Assembly (NCBI RefSeq): GCF_000787575.1
Contig: NW_012236526.1
Span: forward strand, 124,001 to 188,000
Reading direction: 5' to 3'
DNA: 64,000 nt
From: Acytostelium subglobosum LB1
Lineage: Eukaryota > Evosea > Eumycetozoa > Acytosteliales > Acytosteliaceae
Shown: piece after piece, positions 1 through 11,561 of the stretch
How positions within the stretch are numbered: position 1 is the first letter of the stretch
How the letters are laid out: every line of letters starts with the position of its first letter
The notes under the pieces: generated by a model
Told to the model about the DNA's origin: nothing
Database searches by the model: none
What the model saw: the letters and a program-made list of their open reading frames with translations, nothing else
Position numbers and translations under genes: made by a program

Positions 1-1172
1 CAAGTTGTACCTCATGTTGAGCAGGACAATGATGATGGCCGTTGCCAACACTCCACTGTTGACACTATTGTGCATGTTCTTGTAAGTGATCATCTTTGGG
101 CTGTTGATCTTTCTTGAGATGTGATAAGGTAGTTCCAATATCTGTAACATTCTATATGAGTGTTGTAATACGTGCTCTGTACATAGATAGGTAGGTCAGT
201 GTGTGCGCTTGTGTCATCCATTCATCCAACCGTCCATCCATGCGTCCATTCAATGTCCAACACATACTTGGTAGCTCCAACTCAATGCAGTATCTGATCA
301 ATAACATCTTCATGTTGGTCTTTGTATCGATGTTGAGTAGTGCTGATAACTCCAATGCTGTATTGCGAATGTATTCGTATTCGCACCATACCTGTTTGAG
401 TGTCGAGCATAGTAAAGTAAAGGTTAGTCGCGAGTTCACCATATTGACACACGCATGATCATTCATGATCATACCGATGGATGTGTCCAGGTGATCTCAT
501 AGAGTGTGTACTTGAGATGTCCTTCGTTGATCATGTTCAGTAGATCGCTGATTGTGATGGGCTCCTTCAGCCATGTAAGACTGAGGAATAGGATTGCCAG
601 TGTGATTGCGGGTGTTGGTGAGACGTGTGCCATGGCCAGGTCAATCTTGTCACCGGGTGCCATCTCTTTGACCTTCTCATCTACGTCCTGTTTGATGTCC
701 TGTACGCACAATAGGTATGCATGCCACAGATCACCAGCGACTTGATACAACTGCTTCGTATACTTGTAATGATGTATCAGAGCATCTACCTGATCCTTCA
801 ACAACAACTGCAATATATGATATCTGTTATCCTTTCTTCTAAGTCTATATTCATTTGCTTTGGCATTATCATTCTTTGATTTCCCTGTTATACATATATG
901 TTGTTAGACAATCAATCAATCAATCAATCAATCACAATCAATCAATCAATCAATACATACTAACAGTTTGAGCACCGATAACACGTTGATACTCTTCTCC
1001 TTGAGCAATGAATGACTATAAGTGCGGTCCCGCATGTTAGTTGATTGAGTTGAGTTAGGTTGAGAGTATGATATGTACATACCTCTTGTCTTGTGTTACA
1101 TATTGAACAGATCTTTAGACCTTCATCGTCTTTGTAGAATGTCACTCCACCACAATGTGAGCATTGTTGCAT
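1..1172 (-). CDS. RNA polymerase I initiation factor, TAF1B/Rrn7 family (3' part outside window)
   Basis: The predicted protein begins with a zinc ribbon (C4, C7, C22, C25), the N-terminal signature of TAF1B/Rrn7, the TFIIB-like factor that recruits RNA polymerase I to rDNA promoters. Hand-built exons are 1083-1172, 961-1015, 475-884, 268-391 and 1-176; all junctions keep frame, giving 285 visible residues. After the ribbon come a basic linker and a predominantly helical region that would correspond to the start of the cyclin-like fold. The start is the first ATG, immediately before the ribbon. The second intron (885-960) holds a CAAT/ATTG tetranucleotide run. A diverged copy of the 5' end of this gene lies at 15340-15437. 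Family assignment rests on the ribbon plus overall layout; another TFIIB-like factor is the main alternative. Confidence 0.72.
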
Positions 1173-1429
1173 TCTCTACATAAGGTTGGTAAGTAGGTAG
1201 GTTGTTTGTGTGTCGCCTTTATAATTATATGAATAAACGAACGAGACGGCAACATAGATGAATGAAAGAGAGAGAAGGGTCAAATAAATATTTTTGGTAT
1301 GGATTTTTGGTCATATTATTATTGTCGGACGAATGTTGTTGGGCTTCGATCATCAATTGGCTGGAGTTGGAGAGGACCTATGATACCGCTCTCGATGAGA
1401 TGTCTCGAGATCAATGGGTAGCTCGTCTT

Positions 1430-2974
1430 AAAAAGTCCAACACACCAGCTTCAGTCTGAGGATGGAGCGATGTTCGGGCTGGTCCAAAAGACTAAAGATA
1501 TTGTTCAACTTGAAATAGAGGTTGTCGTCGCTCACCGTGCTAACGTGCGGGAACTGCACAGGAACAACCTGATCGAGATGGAGGAGATGTGTGTGTTGGC
1601 CGAGGTGGCCGCAAGGAACAACAGTGCATGGTTCAGGTCCACGAGTTTCAGCGTCACCTTGCACAGTTTGGCCGACATTTGATAGAACACTCTGAGGTCC
1701 TCGTCGAGCGGTAATAAACAACGACGGTCCGAGAGCGTCAGAGAGGTGATGTTGGAGAAGTTGAGTGGTTGGGATTGCACATGTTGGACAAGCGAGAGAG
1801 AATTCACCTTGGATGCCATGGTGTCGGGGAGGGCGACGGGAGGTGATGTCGAGCTAGCAATCCCTATTGAGACCTTGATCGAGGCGTCTGTGTTGGAGAG
1901 CACTTCGAGGAAGCGCTGGCAAACGAATGATGAGTGGTCGGACACTCGGATCTTGACGTACTCGAGCGAGGGATTGCCAACAATGTAGTTTTGCATTATT
2001 CTTTGTTCGAATGATGGCCCATCGTTATTGTCATCGCCACGCTGATCATATTCGCCGTCCTCCTCTTGCCACATGTGACCCATGTTCACTCCCATATCCT
2101 CAATGAAGGGGGACTCCCCATGTTTGTCACGTATCCGGTTGAGAATGTGGTGGTCATAGACGTCTTCCTGTTGTTGTATGATGCGCAGTTGTCTGAGGTT
2201 GCGGCACTGCACCAGGTTGCAATAGTAGATCATGCTGTCAGAGTTATCAATGCAGAACGGAACGACCAAAGATTCGACGCGATCCAGACACTGCACAATA
2301 TGCTGTGGGGGTATATGAACAAGGTCGCTTGTCTTGAGGTGGAGTGGCGTCTGTGTGAAGAGACACTGGTCTGCGCCCAGATGGGTGATTTGTGAGGCAA
2401 TCCCAATTGATCGGACGACCTGTTTGCTCAGGATACTCGAACACGTCCTGAAGAATAGCTTCGACACTGTGGCAAGCGAACGCACCTTCCAACGAGTATG
2501 TGTGCACTTGTCATGCACAAGGTATGACACGACCCTTTGAAGAATCAATGTGCTCAGATCTGGGGCAACAGAGGGTGATGCCAGTGGCAACCTGTCCATG
2601 TCCACGTCAATCTCGCCAATCAGTTTGATCATCAATGGATGTGGTCGATTAGGGATGGGCGAGTTGTAGATCAAGGGGGATGGCCATGGTGATGCCTTGG
2701 TGTCTGGCGTGTGCAAGCGATGTGAAGAGGAACGAGCTCTTGAGGTGCTGCCTCAATTGGTCCAATTGCTCGTTGTTCAATCGAGCAACGAGCCCACCAA
2801 TTGAGTGAATGTCGTAGGCCAGTGCGAGGGGCAGGATGAATGCCTGTGTGAGCTCAGAGTGCCGCAGCACGCTGTTGTGAGCTCAAGAGAGCTTTTTCTT
2901 TTATTTGCCAGTATGAGCCTCTTTACGATATCATCTTCATCATCATTATCATTATTATCTGTTTGTTGAGTCAT
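1430..2974 (-). pseudogene. F-box-like dictyostelid protein, frame broken
   Basis: The main open frame (about 1532-2716, first in-frame ATG at 2632) contains a stretch beginning near STLILQRVVSYLVHD and ending at SKLFFRTCSSIL that has the pattern of an F-box N-terminal helix set, followed by a leucine-rich region without clear FNIP repeats. Upstream, a start-like peptide (ATG at 2974, MTQQTDNNDNDDEDDIVKRL) continues in a second frame (LALAYDIHSIGGLVARLNN) before the main frame begins. At the 3' end coding-like sequence (KLNNIFSLLDQPEHRSIL) continues in another frame to about 1430. No convincing introns bridge these changes, so about three frame disruptions are implied. It borders the repeat island. 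It could be a decaying family member or a region of poor sequence. Confidence 0.5.
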
Positions 2975-3189
2975 TGTTGTTGAGAATGTATAAATTGAAT
3001 AAGACTACACCCCACCCGAGTGGAGTTGGGTGGTTTATGGGATTTGGGATGGGATTATTGGATTACAAGTTAAAGATAACCTTGAATTAACATCAAGTAC
3101 ATATATTTAGAATGGAGTAAGATAGATGTAGGACAACATCAATTTGTATTAATCAAGTTTATTAAGAAGAGTTAGATGTTGTTGACCTG

Positions 3190-4110
3190 GTCAACCGATG
3201 AACAGTGCACTCGGACTGCATGCGGCAGCCTGTCAGGTCTTGGAGACAGAGGTTCGGGGCAGAGAGCAGCTGCGGCGCTGCATGTCTAGAAGGTGACAGA
3301 GGTTCGGTGCAGCATTGCGACAGGGTAGCTGGTGGCAGAGGTTCAGCGCATCAGTCTAGATGGGGACAGAGGTTCGTGGCAGGTCAACAACACGGCGGAT
3401 GGTGAAGACTCATGGCAGCATGGCGGCAGAGGTCCACTCAGGGCAGCATGGCGTCTGAAGTTTACACAAGTCAGCATGGCGGCAGAGGTTCACAAGGCAG
3501 CTGAGGTTAGCTGATTGGTGGCAGCGGCACTCAGGGCATCAGGGGCAGAGATTCCTGGCCATGGTCAGCATGGCGGCCCTCGGTCTAGATTGAGACACAG
3601 GTTCGCAGTGGACATCAGTGGCAGCATCGCGGCAGTGTAGCTGGTGGTCGAGGTTCAGGGACATCAACACGCATCAGAGGCCAGCAGCACGGCGGCAGAG
3701 ATCAGACAGCATGGCGGCAGAGGTTCACAAGGCAGCACAGCGGCAGAGGTCAACTCAGCATCATGGTGGCAGAGGTTCGGGGCAGTGGTCAGACAGCACG
3801 GCGTCAGAGGTTGTGTGTATATGTATACATGTAAGTGTATAAGTAGAGAGTGAATAGGAATGAATGGAGATTGAGTGAGATAGCTGCTATTTATAATTGT
3901 GTCTGTCCCATTCAACCAACCATCAGTGACGGATTTTGAAACCCAACCGTTGACATGGTGTGTGAGTGAATTCAAATTCAAATCCATCCCCCTTTAACTG
4001 ACATTTTCACTTGTGAACATCACGTGATTAACTTTAAATTCGAAGTTCATCAAAAACAGAGGAGGACCACAACAAAACCCAAAACAACAACAACAATCAA
4101 TATCTGAAGC
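3190..4110. repeat. Partial third copy of the duplicated unit: G-rich minisatellite and its AT-rich tail
   Basis: From about 3200 to 3825 the sequence is built from degenerate units around the core GCAGCATGGCGGCAGAGGTT. It is followed by a tail (about 3890-4000) with an AACCAACCA element, an AACCCAACCGTT element and ATTCAAATTCAAAT. The same order is found after the minisatellites at 8.8-9.2 kb and 14.65-14.95 kb, so this is the end of a further, 5'-truncated copy of the island unit. Open frames through it are by-products of the repeat and are not called. Confidence 0.75.
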
Positions 4111-5095
4111 AATGTGTTCAAAAGTTTGTCACGAACTTGAATCAGGAGGACAATAGTACCAACTGTTCAATCAATCAATCAATCAATCAATCAGATAATC
4201 AATCTTATATATGAATGTGTTCAATCAAACAAGATTGGAGTGTCACCAGTTGGACCAAGATGTATCAATCCGACAAGAATAACAGCCTCACCACCCAATG
4301 TGTATGACCTACAGACAGTTGCCAATTACATGTCGACTTTGGTGAACAACTTGCAACACCACGAGTGCTCGATCAATCATCTGGACTGGTGAGCTGTTGA
4401 GCAAGGCTCCTTGCTTGACCATCAATATCATTCATTCAATCAATCAAACTTAGTTCCTGTGGGCCAGGGCCATACAACATGCAACATGGACATTATCTCG
4501 CAACCACCGCCATTTTCAATCAGCTGGGCTGATTCAGCCATGGGCATCCCCCCTTCACATTGGGCAAGCTCAGTCAAGATGCATGATGACGAGGTCGAGC
4601 GACCCACTTACTTTGACAACATCTAGTACTTGGCAGCAGGCCGAACACATCATCGCCAAACCAATGTCGTTTGCTCACCAACTGGATACTCTTGTAGATG
4701 CCAACCTAATCCAGCCCACGCACTATCTCTCTCAGTTTCCAGCCAAGGCCTTGTCATCACCCATGCGTTGGGATTAACGTTGGATTGGGCCTGCTCACCG
4801 ATAGGAATTTTGGGTGACGCACTGTAAAGATGGTGAGGCTGCACTCATTCAAATGGCATCAAGGCCCACTTCCAAGTGACTGATCAACAAGGCGCTGGGT
4901 GTTCATTGATCACAGGCAAACATATCAAGACCAACCTGGCGAGCTCATTCAATCAATCATACATGAAGTACGTAACAGTTAACACATTACATTGGTATTC
5001 AAGATTGATCGACTGATTGTTGTGATAGCCACTAATCCCGTCTCATCATGATTCCATTGCCCATCAACCAGCAACCATGTTTTCTCACCAACTAT
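4110..5095. other. Non-genic stretch with decayed coding-like fragments
   Basis: No intact gene is visible. Short coding-like peptides occur on the plus strand, for example around 4225-4390 (GPRCINPTRITASPPNVYDL), broken by stops and tetranucleotide repeats (4167-4192). I do not recognise the source gene. The base composition is more balanced than normal spacer here, which fits a pseudogene remnant. Confidence 0.4.
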
Positions 5096-5788
5096 AGATA
5101 GCAGGATAGTGAACAACCATTTAGTCACAAGTTAGAGAGATTTTCAATCACGATCAACATTCAGTCATACCAACAAGATCGAGCTCATTCATCCTCATTG
5201 CACTCAACGTGGTAGTCCCGCACTGTGCCTATCACAGCAACGATAAATGAGCAATCACAGAGAGTCATCATCCCAATGGCTTCCTCCAAACGCAGAACGC
5301 AACAACTCAATGATCAATGTCGGTGTTAGAGCCATCACATCACGATGGTGTATATAACCTGCTGCAACACCTCGGGCCCAAAAGCAAGGAGCCATCACAG
5401 CGAGTTAGCATCCCAGCTAGCACTCAGTCAGCCAGTCAGTCAGCAAGAAAGAAAGAGCATTACATCTCAGTCAGAGGCGTGAGGCGCTGCCCTCGTCAAT
5501 CGCTACCGACAGCATGAGTTCAACTTGGCACTCATCAACAACGCATGGTACACAGATCACATGCAAGATCACAATGGACACCAGAGCAGTGTCACAACAA
5601 CACTCATTCATTCAATCGTTCATCAGAGTATTCTAGTTGGTGGTAAGGTCGTTGGGGCTCACTCAGCGTCAACCAAGTCTCATCCAGAGGACACCATCAA
5701 CGATGCGAACGTGAACTTCATTGATGATGGCACTGAGATGGTATTGGGTGATACAAATTCAAATGGACCGTTAAATGGTCAATCTGTT

Positions 5789-5812
5789 AATTAAATATTT
5801 AAATATTTAATT
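5789..5812. promoter_or_regulatory. 24-bp perfect AT palindrome upstream of the 209-residue gene (unit 1)
   Basis: A perfect palindrome centred on TATTTAAATA lies about 375 bp upstream of the ATG of the unit 1 gene. The identical 24 bp occurs at 11135-11158 in unit 2, preceded in both by ACAAATTCAAATGGACCGTT. Retention in both otherwise diverged upstream regions makes a cis-acting role possible; AT-richness alone is a weaker explanation. Confidence 0.4.
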
Positions 5813-6185
5813 CAAAATGTGTCTTTAAGTGTGTGAGTGTGGGTGTGTCTCTACTCACCCACTCACAGACACTCTCATTGCGGTGAATGTCCTTGGACAA
5901 GTGGGCATTGACATCACTCATTACCTTATCACACTATTACATGTATGTACACATAAATAACATTATTACTATGTTATTATAATTCTATCATCATTCTAAT
6001 TCATAATACTAACATTGATTCTCTCTCTACTCACCAACGATTCATCAATCAATCAATCAATATCAATCTATCAATATCATCAATATCATAGACTCTTTAC
6101 TTCGTCTATTGCCAAACCATTATCTGCTATACAAGAATATCTTTCTCAACAGTGTTTTCCAACGCTACCAATCAATCTATCAATA

Positions 6186-6186
6186 A

Positions 6187-6218
<32 letters not shown>

Positions 6219-6916
6219 CAATATATATACAATCCAGCCAAACTCATTCGACCTTTGTTCAACAGGCACATACCCAAGAACTTGTTGCTGGCCGACTTAA
6301 ATCACAGGGTCATCACCCTAATAAGGATAGACTTTGACAAAAAAACAGCAGTCATCAAAATGTACCCAATTCTAAGTTTATTCGATAGTCGACCAAGGAC
6401 ATTGTTATTGGGCGAGGAATCTTCTAAAAAGGTGATTTATACACTTCTTGTGCGCACTGATGGAGTCCATGATCCAATTAGGATAACATATACACCACAC
6501 AATGAGATCCATCAAACTCTATTCATTGGGAGGACAAACCTACCAGAGAACCAGTTGCCAGATCATCCCAATGGTCAACAGGAACCAATTCCAAATGGTA
6601 AGTATATATCAAATGAACTTGCATGCTACTGTCAAAAAATAATACTAACGATCCATTCAATCATCACCTTTGATGCTTCTCATCCATGTCACTCAAAGAT
6701 ATTGGCATCCAACAACAGCCACATGACCTCGGACCAATACCTGGAGACCAAGTGATGATGCCACAACCACCTAAACCATTCAATCATCCAGCCGTCCAAG
6801 CAGACCCAGGCCAACACCACCTAGGCATCAGATACCAATACCCACCATCACCAGATGATGAGGTGGATGAGCCAGTCTTCTCACCTCCGGTCCCTCACCT
6901 TTTCAACAAACAGTAA
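6186..6916 (+). CDS. Unrecognised 209-residue protein, island copy 1
   Basis: Exons 6186-6597 and 6699-6916 join in phase 1 at a GTAAGT donor and CTCAAAG acceptor to give 209 residues. A poly-N start is followed by two related motifs (KLIRPLFNRHIPKNLLL and YPILSLFDSRPRTLLLG) and a Pro-rich tail ending PPSPDDEVDEPVFSPPVPHL plus FNKQ. There is no signal peptide or membrane segment. The paralogue at 11562 has the same length, the same intron position and phase, and the same tail, although the rest is strongly diverged. This supports a real, rapidly changing gene. I do not recognise the family. The start is the ATG opening the poly-N run. Confidence 0.6.
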
Positions 6917-7640
6917 TTTACCTCTATATATATTGCCGTCGATCAAGCAGATGAGTGATGGGTAAAACCCAAATATCTCTCGGCTGGCGATTGAAACCAA
7001 TCAACCACCAACATCAACAACCAACAACAACAACAAATTCGATTACCAACGCACCAATCAGTGGTCCTACATCCATCGCCCGAACCCAGATGACACAGTG
7101 GAGACGTTGTGATTCATTCACACGATGACCTGTCGTTGCGAGGTCTATTCCCTCCAAGTCATCCAGTGCCGTGCCAGTGCCGTGCCAGACCGTGTGCCAT
7201 GCCGCCGAGCCAAGCCAGGCCAAGCCGAGGTGGACCTTTCCAGGACCGAATACTACTAACATTTCCTCCCATCACCATTTGGCCATCTCCGCAAGGGGGT
7301 GGCCGTGGCCCATCATGCAAGAGGGATGGGTCGGCCTGTCATGCAAGAGGGACGGGTGGGCCCACCATGTAAGAGGGGTGGGCACGGCCTGGGACTACAC
7401 CTGTCGCTATTAGACTTTGGGCAGCGTCGAGACAGGTATGGCAGCAACTTTGTTGACTTTGAGAGTTTCTTCTCATTGTCACAAGTGCTGCCTTTATTTT
7501 TTTTAAAGCCGTTGGGCAGCAACCGTGCCCAGGCGACATCATTGAGTTGTACTTTTCCAATTGTTGTTATTCTCCTTCCAAGTCACACTTGCACAACTCC
7601 TGTCTTCATCGTTTATTAATGCTTTGATTATGATCATTCC
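6917..7640. other. GC-rich conserved block downstream of copy 1
   Basis: From about 7070 to 7640 this sequence differs from 12420-13020 at only about ten positions by eye, far fewer than the coding exons beside it. It contains three related direct repeats around CATGCAAGAGGGATGGGT (7313-7385) and a GTGCCGTGCCA direct repeat (7167-7188). The 87-codon open frame in each copy is explained by DNA identity and is not called as a gene. It could be a non-coding RNA, a 3' UTR or a gene-conversion tract. Confidence 0.5.
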
Positions 7641-8815
7641 AGTTGGATACACTCATCAACTTGGCAGGATGGCGGTTAGTCAATGATGGCAACACGGCGG
7701 TTGTCAGCGTGGCTGTCTGGTTGAAGACAGAGGTCTGGACAGTGGTCAACTCGAGATGGACAACTTGGCAGCATGGCGTCGCACTTGTCAGCGTGGCTGT
7801 CTGTCTGGTTGGAGTCAGAGGTTGTCGACGGTGGCCATCTTGTTGGCATGGAGGCGGGCAACAAGGCAGGCGGTAGTTAACGTGGCAGTTAGTCAAGTTG
7901 GAGACAGAGGTCCTGGACTATGGTCAACGTGGCAGCATAGTGGCATTCTAGTTGGAGACAGAGGTTCTGGGTTGTGTCCAACTCGAGATCCACCACAAGC
8001 ATGGCGGTGGTCAGAATGGCAGAGTCACAATGGTGCCGGCTGTCTAGATGTAGACAGAGGTTCTGGGTTGTGGTCAGTCAGGGCACATGGCAACCTCATT
8101 CTAGATGGAGTCAGAGGTTCGGGGCTGCGGACAGCTTGGTAGCATGGCCGAGTCACAAAGGCGGCCGTCTGTCTTGTTGGAGACACTGACTTGACAAGGA
8201 CTACACAGCGGTGTTCAAGGCACAAGGTCAAGGAGAAGGTAGAGAGAAGAGGAGAGAAGGGAATGGTGTAAGTAAGCAGAGTATAGGTGAGCAGCTGTGC
8301 GATCATTGGTGTAGTAGTACTCACTCATTGAGGGACAGAGGTTCAGGGCTAAGGTCACTCAAGGCAGCATGGCGAAGTCACAATGGCTGCCGTCTGTTCG
8401 TTGGAGACAGAGGCAGTGGTCAGACAGCATGGCGGCAGTGGTCAGGCAGCTTGTTGGCACCAGTGGTAGTGGTTCATGGCTGTGGTCAACGTGGAAGCAA
8501 GGCGGCAGTCAATCTAGTTGGAGACAGAGGTTCTGGCTATGGTCAACATGGAAGCACGACGGCAGTCCATCAAGATGGTGACAAAGGTTCATGGCTGTGG
8601 TCAACGTGGAAGCATGACGGCAGTCCATCAAGATGGTGACAGAGATTCATTGCAACTTCGCTGCGATGGAGACACAGGTGGTGAACACTGACTTGGAGAA
8701 GGACCACACAGGCACAAGGTCAAGGAGAAGGCAGAAGAGAAGAGAAGATAGTGTAAGTAAGCAGCAGATAGTGGTGCAATTAGAAGTTTAGTAGTACTCA
8801 CTCATTAATTGATAT
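7640..8815. repeat. G-rich minisatellite of unit 1
   Basis: Units of roughly 45-50 bp repeat the words TTGGAGACAGAGGTTCTGGG, GTGGTCAACGTGG and CAGCATGGCGG with variable order. The array is divided by two copies of a non-G-rich module (about 8190-8335 and 8685-8810) with AAGGTCAAGGAGAAGG and TAGTAGTACTCACTCATT, giving a higher-order repeat. The same architecture is present at 13020-14620. No coding function is supported. Confidence 0.8.
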
Positions 8816-9600
8816 AATTTCTAAAACTCATTAGTATCTCATCAGCAGTGAGACAACAAGGCACAACAAAGTGGTGAGTGATACATGTCAATGTGTTGTT
8901 TATTATTGATGTATTTGTATATGTTCTGGCATAAGTATGTATATATGTATATGTGTACAAGTAGGAGAGAGTGAGTGCAATGCCAATGAGAGAGTAGTGA
9001 CCCAGTGTCACAGTGACATGTGGACCACATCTAACCAACCACCATTTGGAACTCAACCGTTATTTCGATTCGAATGGGCGCTATTTTCAAATTCAAATTT
9101 CATAACTCCCACACTTTGAAGTTCATTTATTTTATTGGTCAAGAGGTGTAATTTTGACTTCAACCTTAACAGTGCTCTTGCGTGAACATTCCCAAGATAT
9201 TATTTTAATGATCATTATTACTAACACACTCCATTCATTCATTCATCCAACAGCTGACCATCAGTACTTATAATATATAATCAATTTGCATTTGTATATG
9301 TAATGTGATCGTTTCCACCCAAATGATCAATTGATACGATTGATTGGGTCAGCCCAGAGTGGTGATGGTCCGTCTTCTCGTTTGGTGTCGTCATGACCCG
9401 ACCAATCAATCAACTAGTATGTACTATGATGCTGAGGACAGTTGGTCCACCAGATTGCTCACCAAGTATCACTCCCAAAGGTCGCAGGATCAGCCATTAG
9501 ATCAATGATAATCTCAGTTACCAACTCGACCAAGATACAAGCAGCGTGGTCCCCATCACCGAGGACGTCTTCCACAAAACAGTGACTGCTCACCTCTGAG
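8816..9600. other. Tail of unit 1 and spacer
   Basis: This holds the AT-rich tail shared with unit 2 (AACCAACCACCATTTGGAAC, then ACTCAACCGTTATTTCGATTC), followed by a less conserved spacer up to the SAC pseudogene. No gene is visible. Confidence 0.5.
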
Positions 9601-9619
9601 AACACCTCCTCAAGTCATC

Positions 9620-10640
9620 ATGGTGTCGCGTCGCTCTCGTTTCCGCGCGGGCACGCGATTCAAAATTAGAAACATCAACGACGATGGCAATGTGGCTAAC
9701 TTTGTTGAGACGAAGCAGATGATCTGGGAAGCACCGCTATGCACCATAAGAAGATGGAACGCGTTAGCCACCTAACCGATGGAGTTGGTACTGTTGATCT
9801 AGCAAAGTACTTGAAGCTTTCTAGTCATGGTGGCCAAGATGTACCTGTCATACGCAACTGTGACCATCAGGTGGAAGTTGAAATGGTCGAGCCATCTGGA
9901 GATGTGGTCAATGCGTGCTCTGAGGTGCTGGATCATTGATCAGTCGGCTTGCCCTTGTCCAATGTCGCCATGGGTGATGCGCCAAGAACTTTGGCACGCT
10001 CTCCTTAATGCAGCTACGCTGCAGTGTGCCGTCTTTTGGAACCAGTCATCGCCACACAGTTCTCGGACTCTATGATCAACATGTCCAAGATTCGCAAGGT
10101 CAGGAAGGAGATCTCTGTGCTCAGGACGACGCCCGCCTTCCAAGCACACATCAAGGAGATGCTGCTAAAGTAAGGAATCAAAGTGATCATTAACCTGAGC
10201 AAACTGAAGCAGGGCGAGGCCGAGCTTTTCAGTGCGTACGAGGACGACATCCTGAACGCCGACACCGTGACCTACATTGCCTCCTACAACCTCAACGAGC
10301 AGCTCAAGATCAATCGCATTGACTCACTCGATTGTGTGATCGACGACACCGTGACCTACATTGCAACCTACNACCTCAACGATCAGCTCAAGGGCAATCG
10401 CATGGACTCGCTCGATCATGACGAACCGGTCTCCAGAACGGCACGGTGCCCACCAACTGCAAGGATTGTCAAGACAGGACCAACGCTCTAGTCGCCTTGA
10501 AGTTGTTGGAGCATCATCCGTAGATCCTCAAAGCAATGGACCAGCATCACAGTCTCTCAAACTGCACATACATTGAACAGCACCTAAAGACGATATGGGC
10601 AGACAATGGCTTTTTAGATGGTACCAGTCCATGAATCACG
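9620..10640 (+). pseudogene. SAC-domain phosphoinositide phosphatase pseudogene
   Basis: Translated pieces carry two SAC-family hallmarks: SRFRAGTRFKIRNINDDGN followed by VANFVETKQ near 9630-9720, and NCKDCQDRTNAL near 10448-10483, matching the catalytic C-x5-R-T/S loop of SAC phosphatases, which remove phosphates from phosphoinositides. Between them are TPAFQAHIKEMLLK and KVIINLSKLKQGEAEL (10130-10230) and, after the loop, LKTIWADNGF. The pieces lie in different frames with several stops, and a segment around DTVTYIA is repeated at 10263-10340 and 10347-10410. One base (10372) is undetermined. It sits between the two island units, so it was probably trapped during duplication. Confidence 0.65.
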
Positions 10641-11134
10641 CAGCGTTAACAACATTAGAACAGACTGTCCAATATGTACAACTGTCGAATGATTCAATGA
10701 ACATCGATGTGGCATTGAACTTGAGCATCATCATCAGATCACCACTGGAGTGCAACACACCTCCTTTGATCGTTGACTTGTTCATTCGACTATATATGTC
10801 ATGAAGTAGCTAATCGACATTGAACATGGACAGGACGAATCTCAAGGATGGTGAACAACCATTTAGTCTCAAGACAGAGTTTCAATCACGATCAAGAGAG
10901 AGAGTTCAGAACCAACACTCGCTCACCCCCAGTCAGTCAATCACTCAGTACCCGCATCAACATCACAATGCTCAGCAAGCACATATTACACCACTGATCA
11001 CATAGAGTATTCCATTTGGAATACGATCACTAGCCTCAATCAAGACTCATCAACGTGAACTTCATTGATGATGACACTGAGATGGTATTGAGTGTGATAC
11101 AAATTCAAATGGACCGTTAAATTGTCAATCTGTT

Positions 11135-11158
11135 AATTAAATATTTAAATATTTAATT
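11135..11158. promoter_or_regulatory. 24-bp perfect AT palindrome (unit 2)
   Basis: It is the same 24-bp palindrome as at 5789-5812, here about 405 bp upstream of the ATG of the copy 2 gene. Confidence 0.4.
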
Positions 11159-11561
11159 CAAAATGTGTGTTTATAGGTGTGTGTGAGTGTGTGTGTGGGC
11201 TTCTACTCACCCACTCACGGACACTCTGTCATTGCGGTGAATGTCCTTGGACAAGTGGGCATTGACATCACTCATTACCATATTACCTAATTACATGTAT
11301 GTACACTTATAAAACATTATTACAATGTTACAATAATACTATCATCATTCTAATTCATAATACTAACATTGATTCTATCTCACTCTCACCAACGTTCTTA
11401 TTCATCAATCAATCAATCAATATCAATCATATTATTATTATTTATAGACTCTCTACTTCGGCTTTTGCCAAACTATAATCTACACAACTATAAAATCACT
11501 TTAAACAGTGTTTTCCAACACTACTACGACTTCTTCAACTCGATTTATTATTATTCTTACA

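Larger units (their letters stand above)
5100..9475. repeat. Tandem duplication unit 1
   Basis: This segment is collinear with unit 2 (10845-15345). Shared landmarks, in order, are GTGAACAACCATTTAGT (5109 and 10849), a 24-bp AT palindrome (5789 and 11135), the two-exon 209-residue gene, a nearly invariant block (about 7070-7640 and 12420-13020), a G-rich minisatellite, the AACCAACCACCATTTGGAAC tail, and CCAATCAATCAACTAGTATG (9401 and 15139). A short match around a CCAAGTATCAC motif extends beyond that. Unit 1 has roughly 450 bp near its left end that unit 2 lacks. No long terminal repeats, reverse transcriptase or transposase were seen. Confidence 0.85.

Noticed and set aside
901-957. A CRISPR-like array of short direct repeats
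   Set aside because: It is a plain CAAT tetranucleotide microsatellite without spacers, in a eukaryotic intron.
3205-3842. Several overlapping open frames of 60-74 codons in the G-rich region
   Set aside because: They read through a minisatellite in different frames; the encoded peptides simply repeat the DNA unit.
7109-7372. An 87-codon frame also present at 12482-12745
   Set aside because: Conservation is fully explained by near-identity of the DNA block; the minus strand and other frames are equally open and no coding bias is visible.
8211-8639. A 142-codon open frame
   Set aside because: It lies within the minisatellite and its composition follows the repeat.
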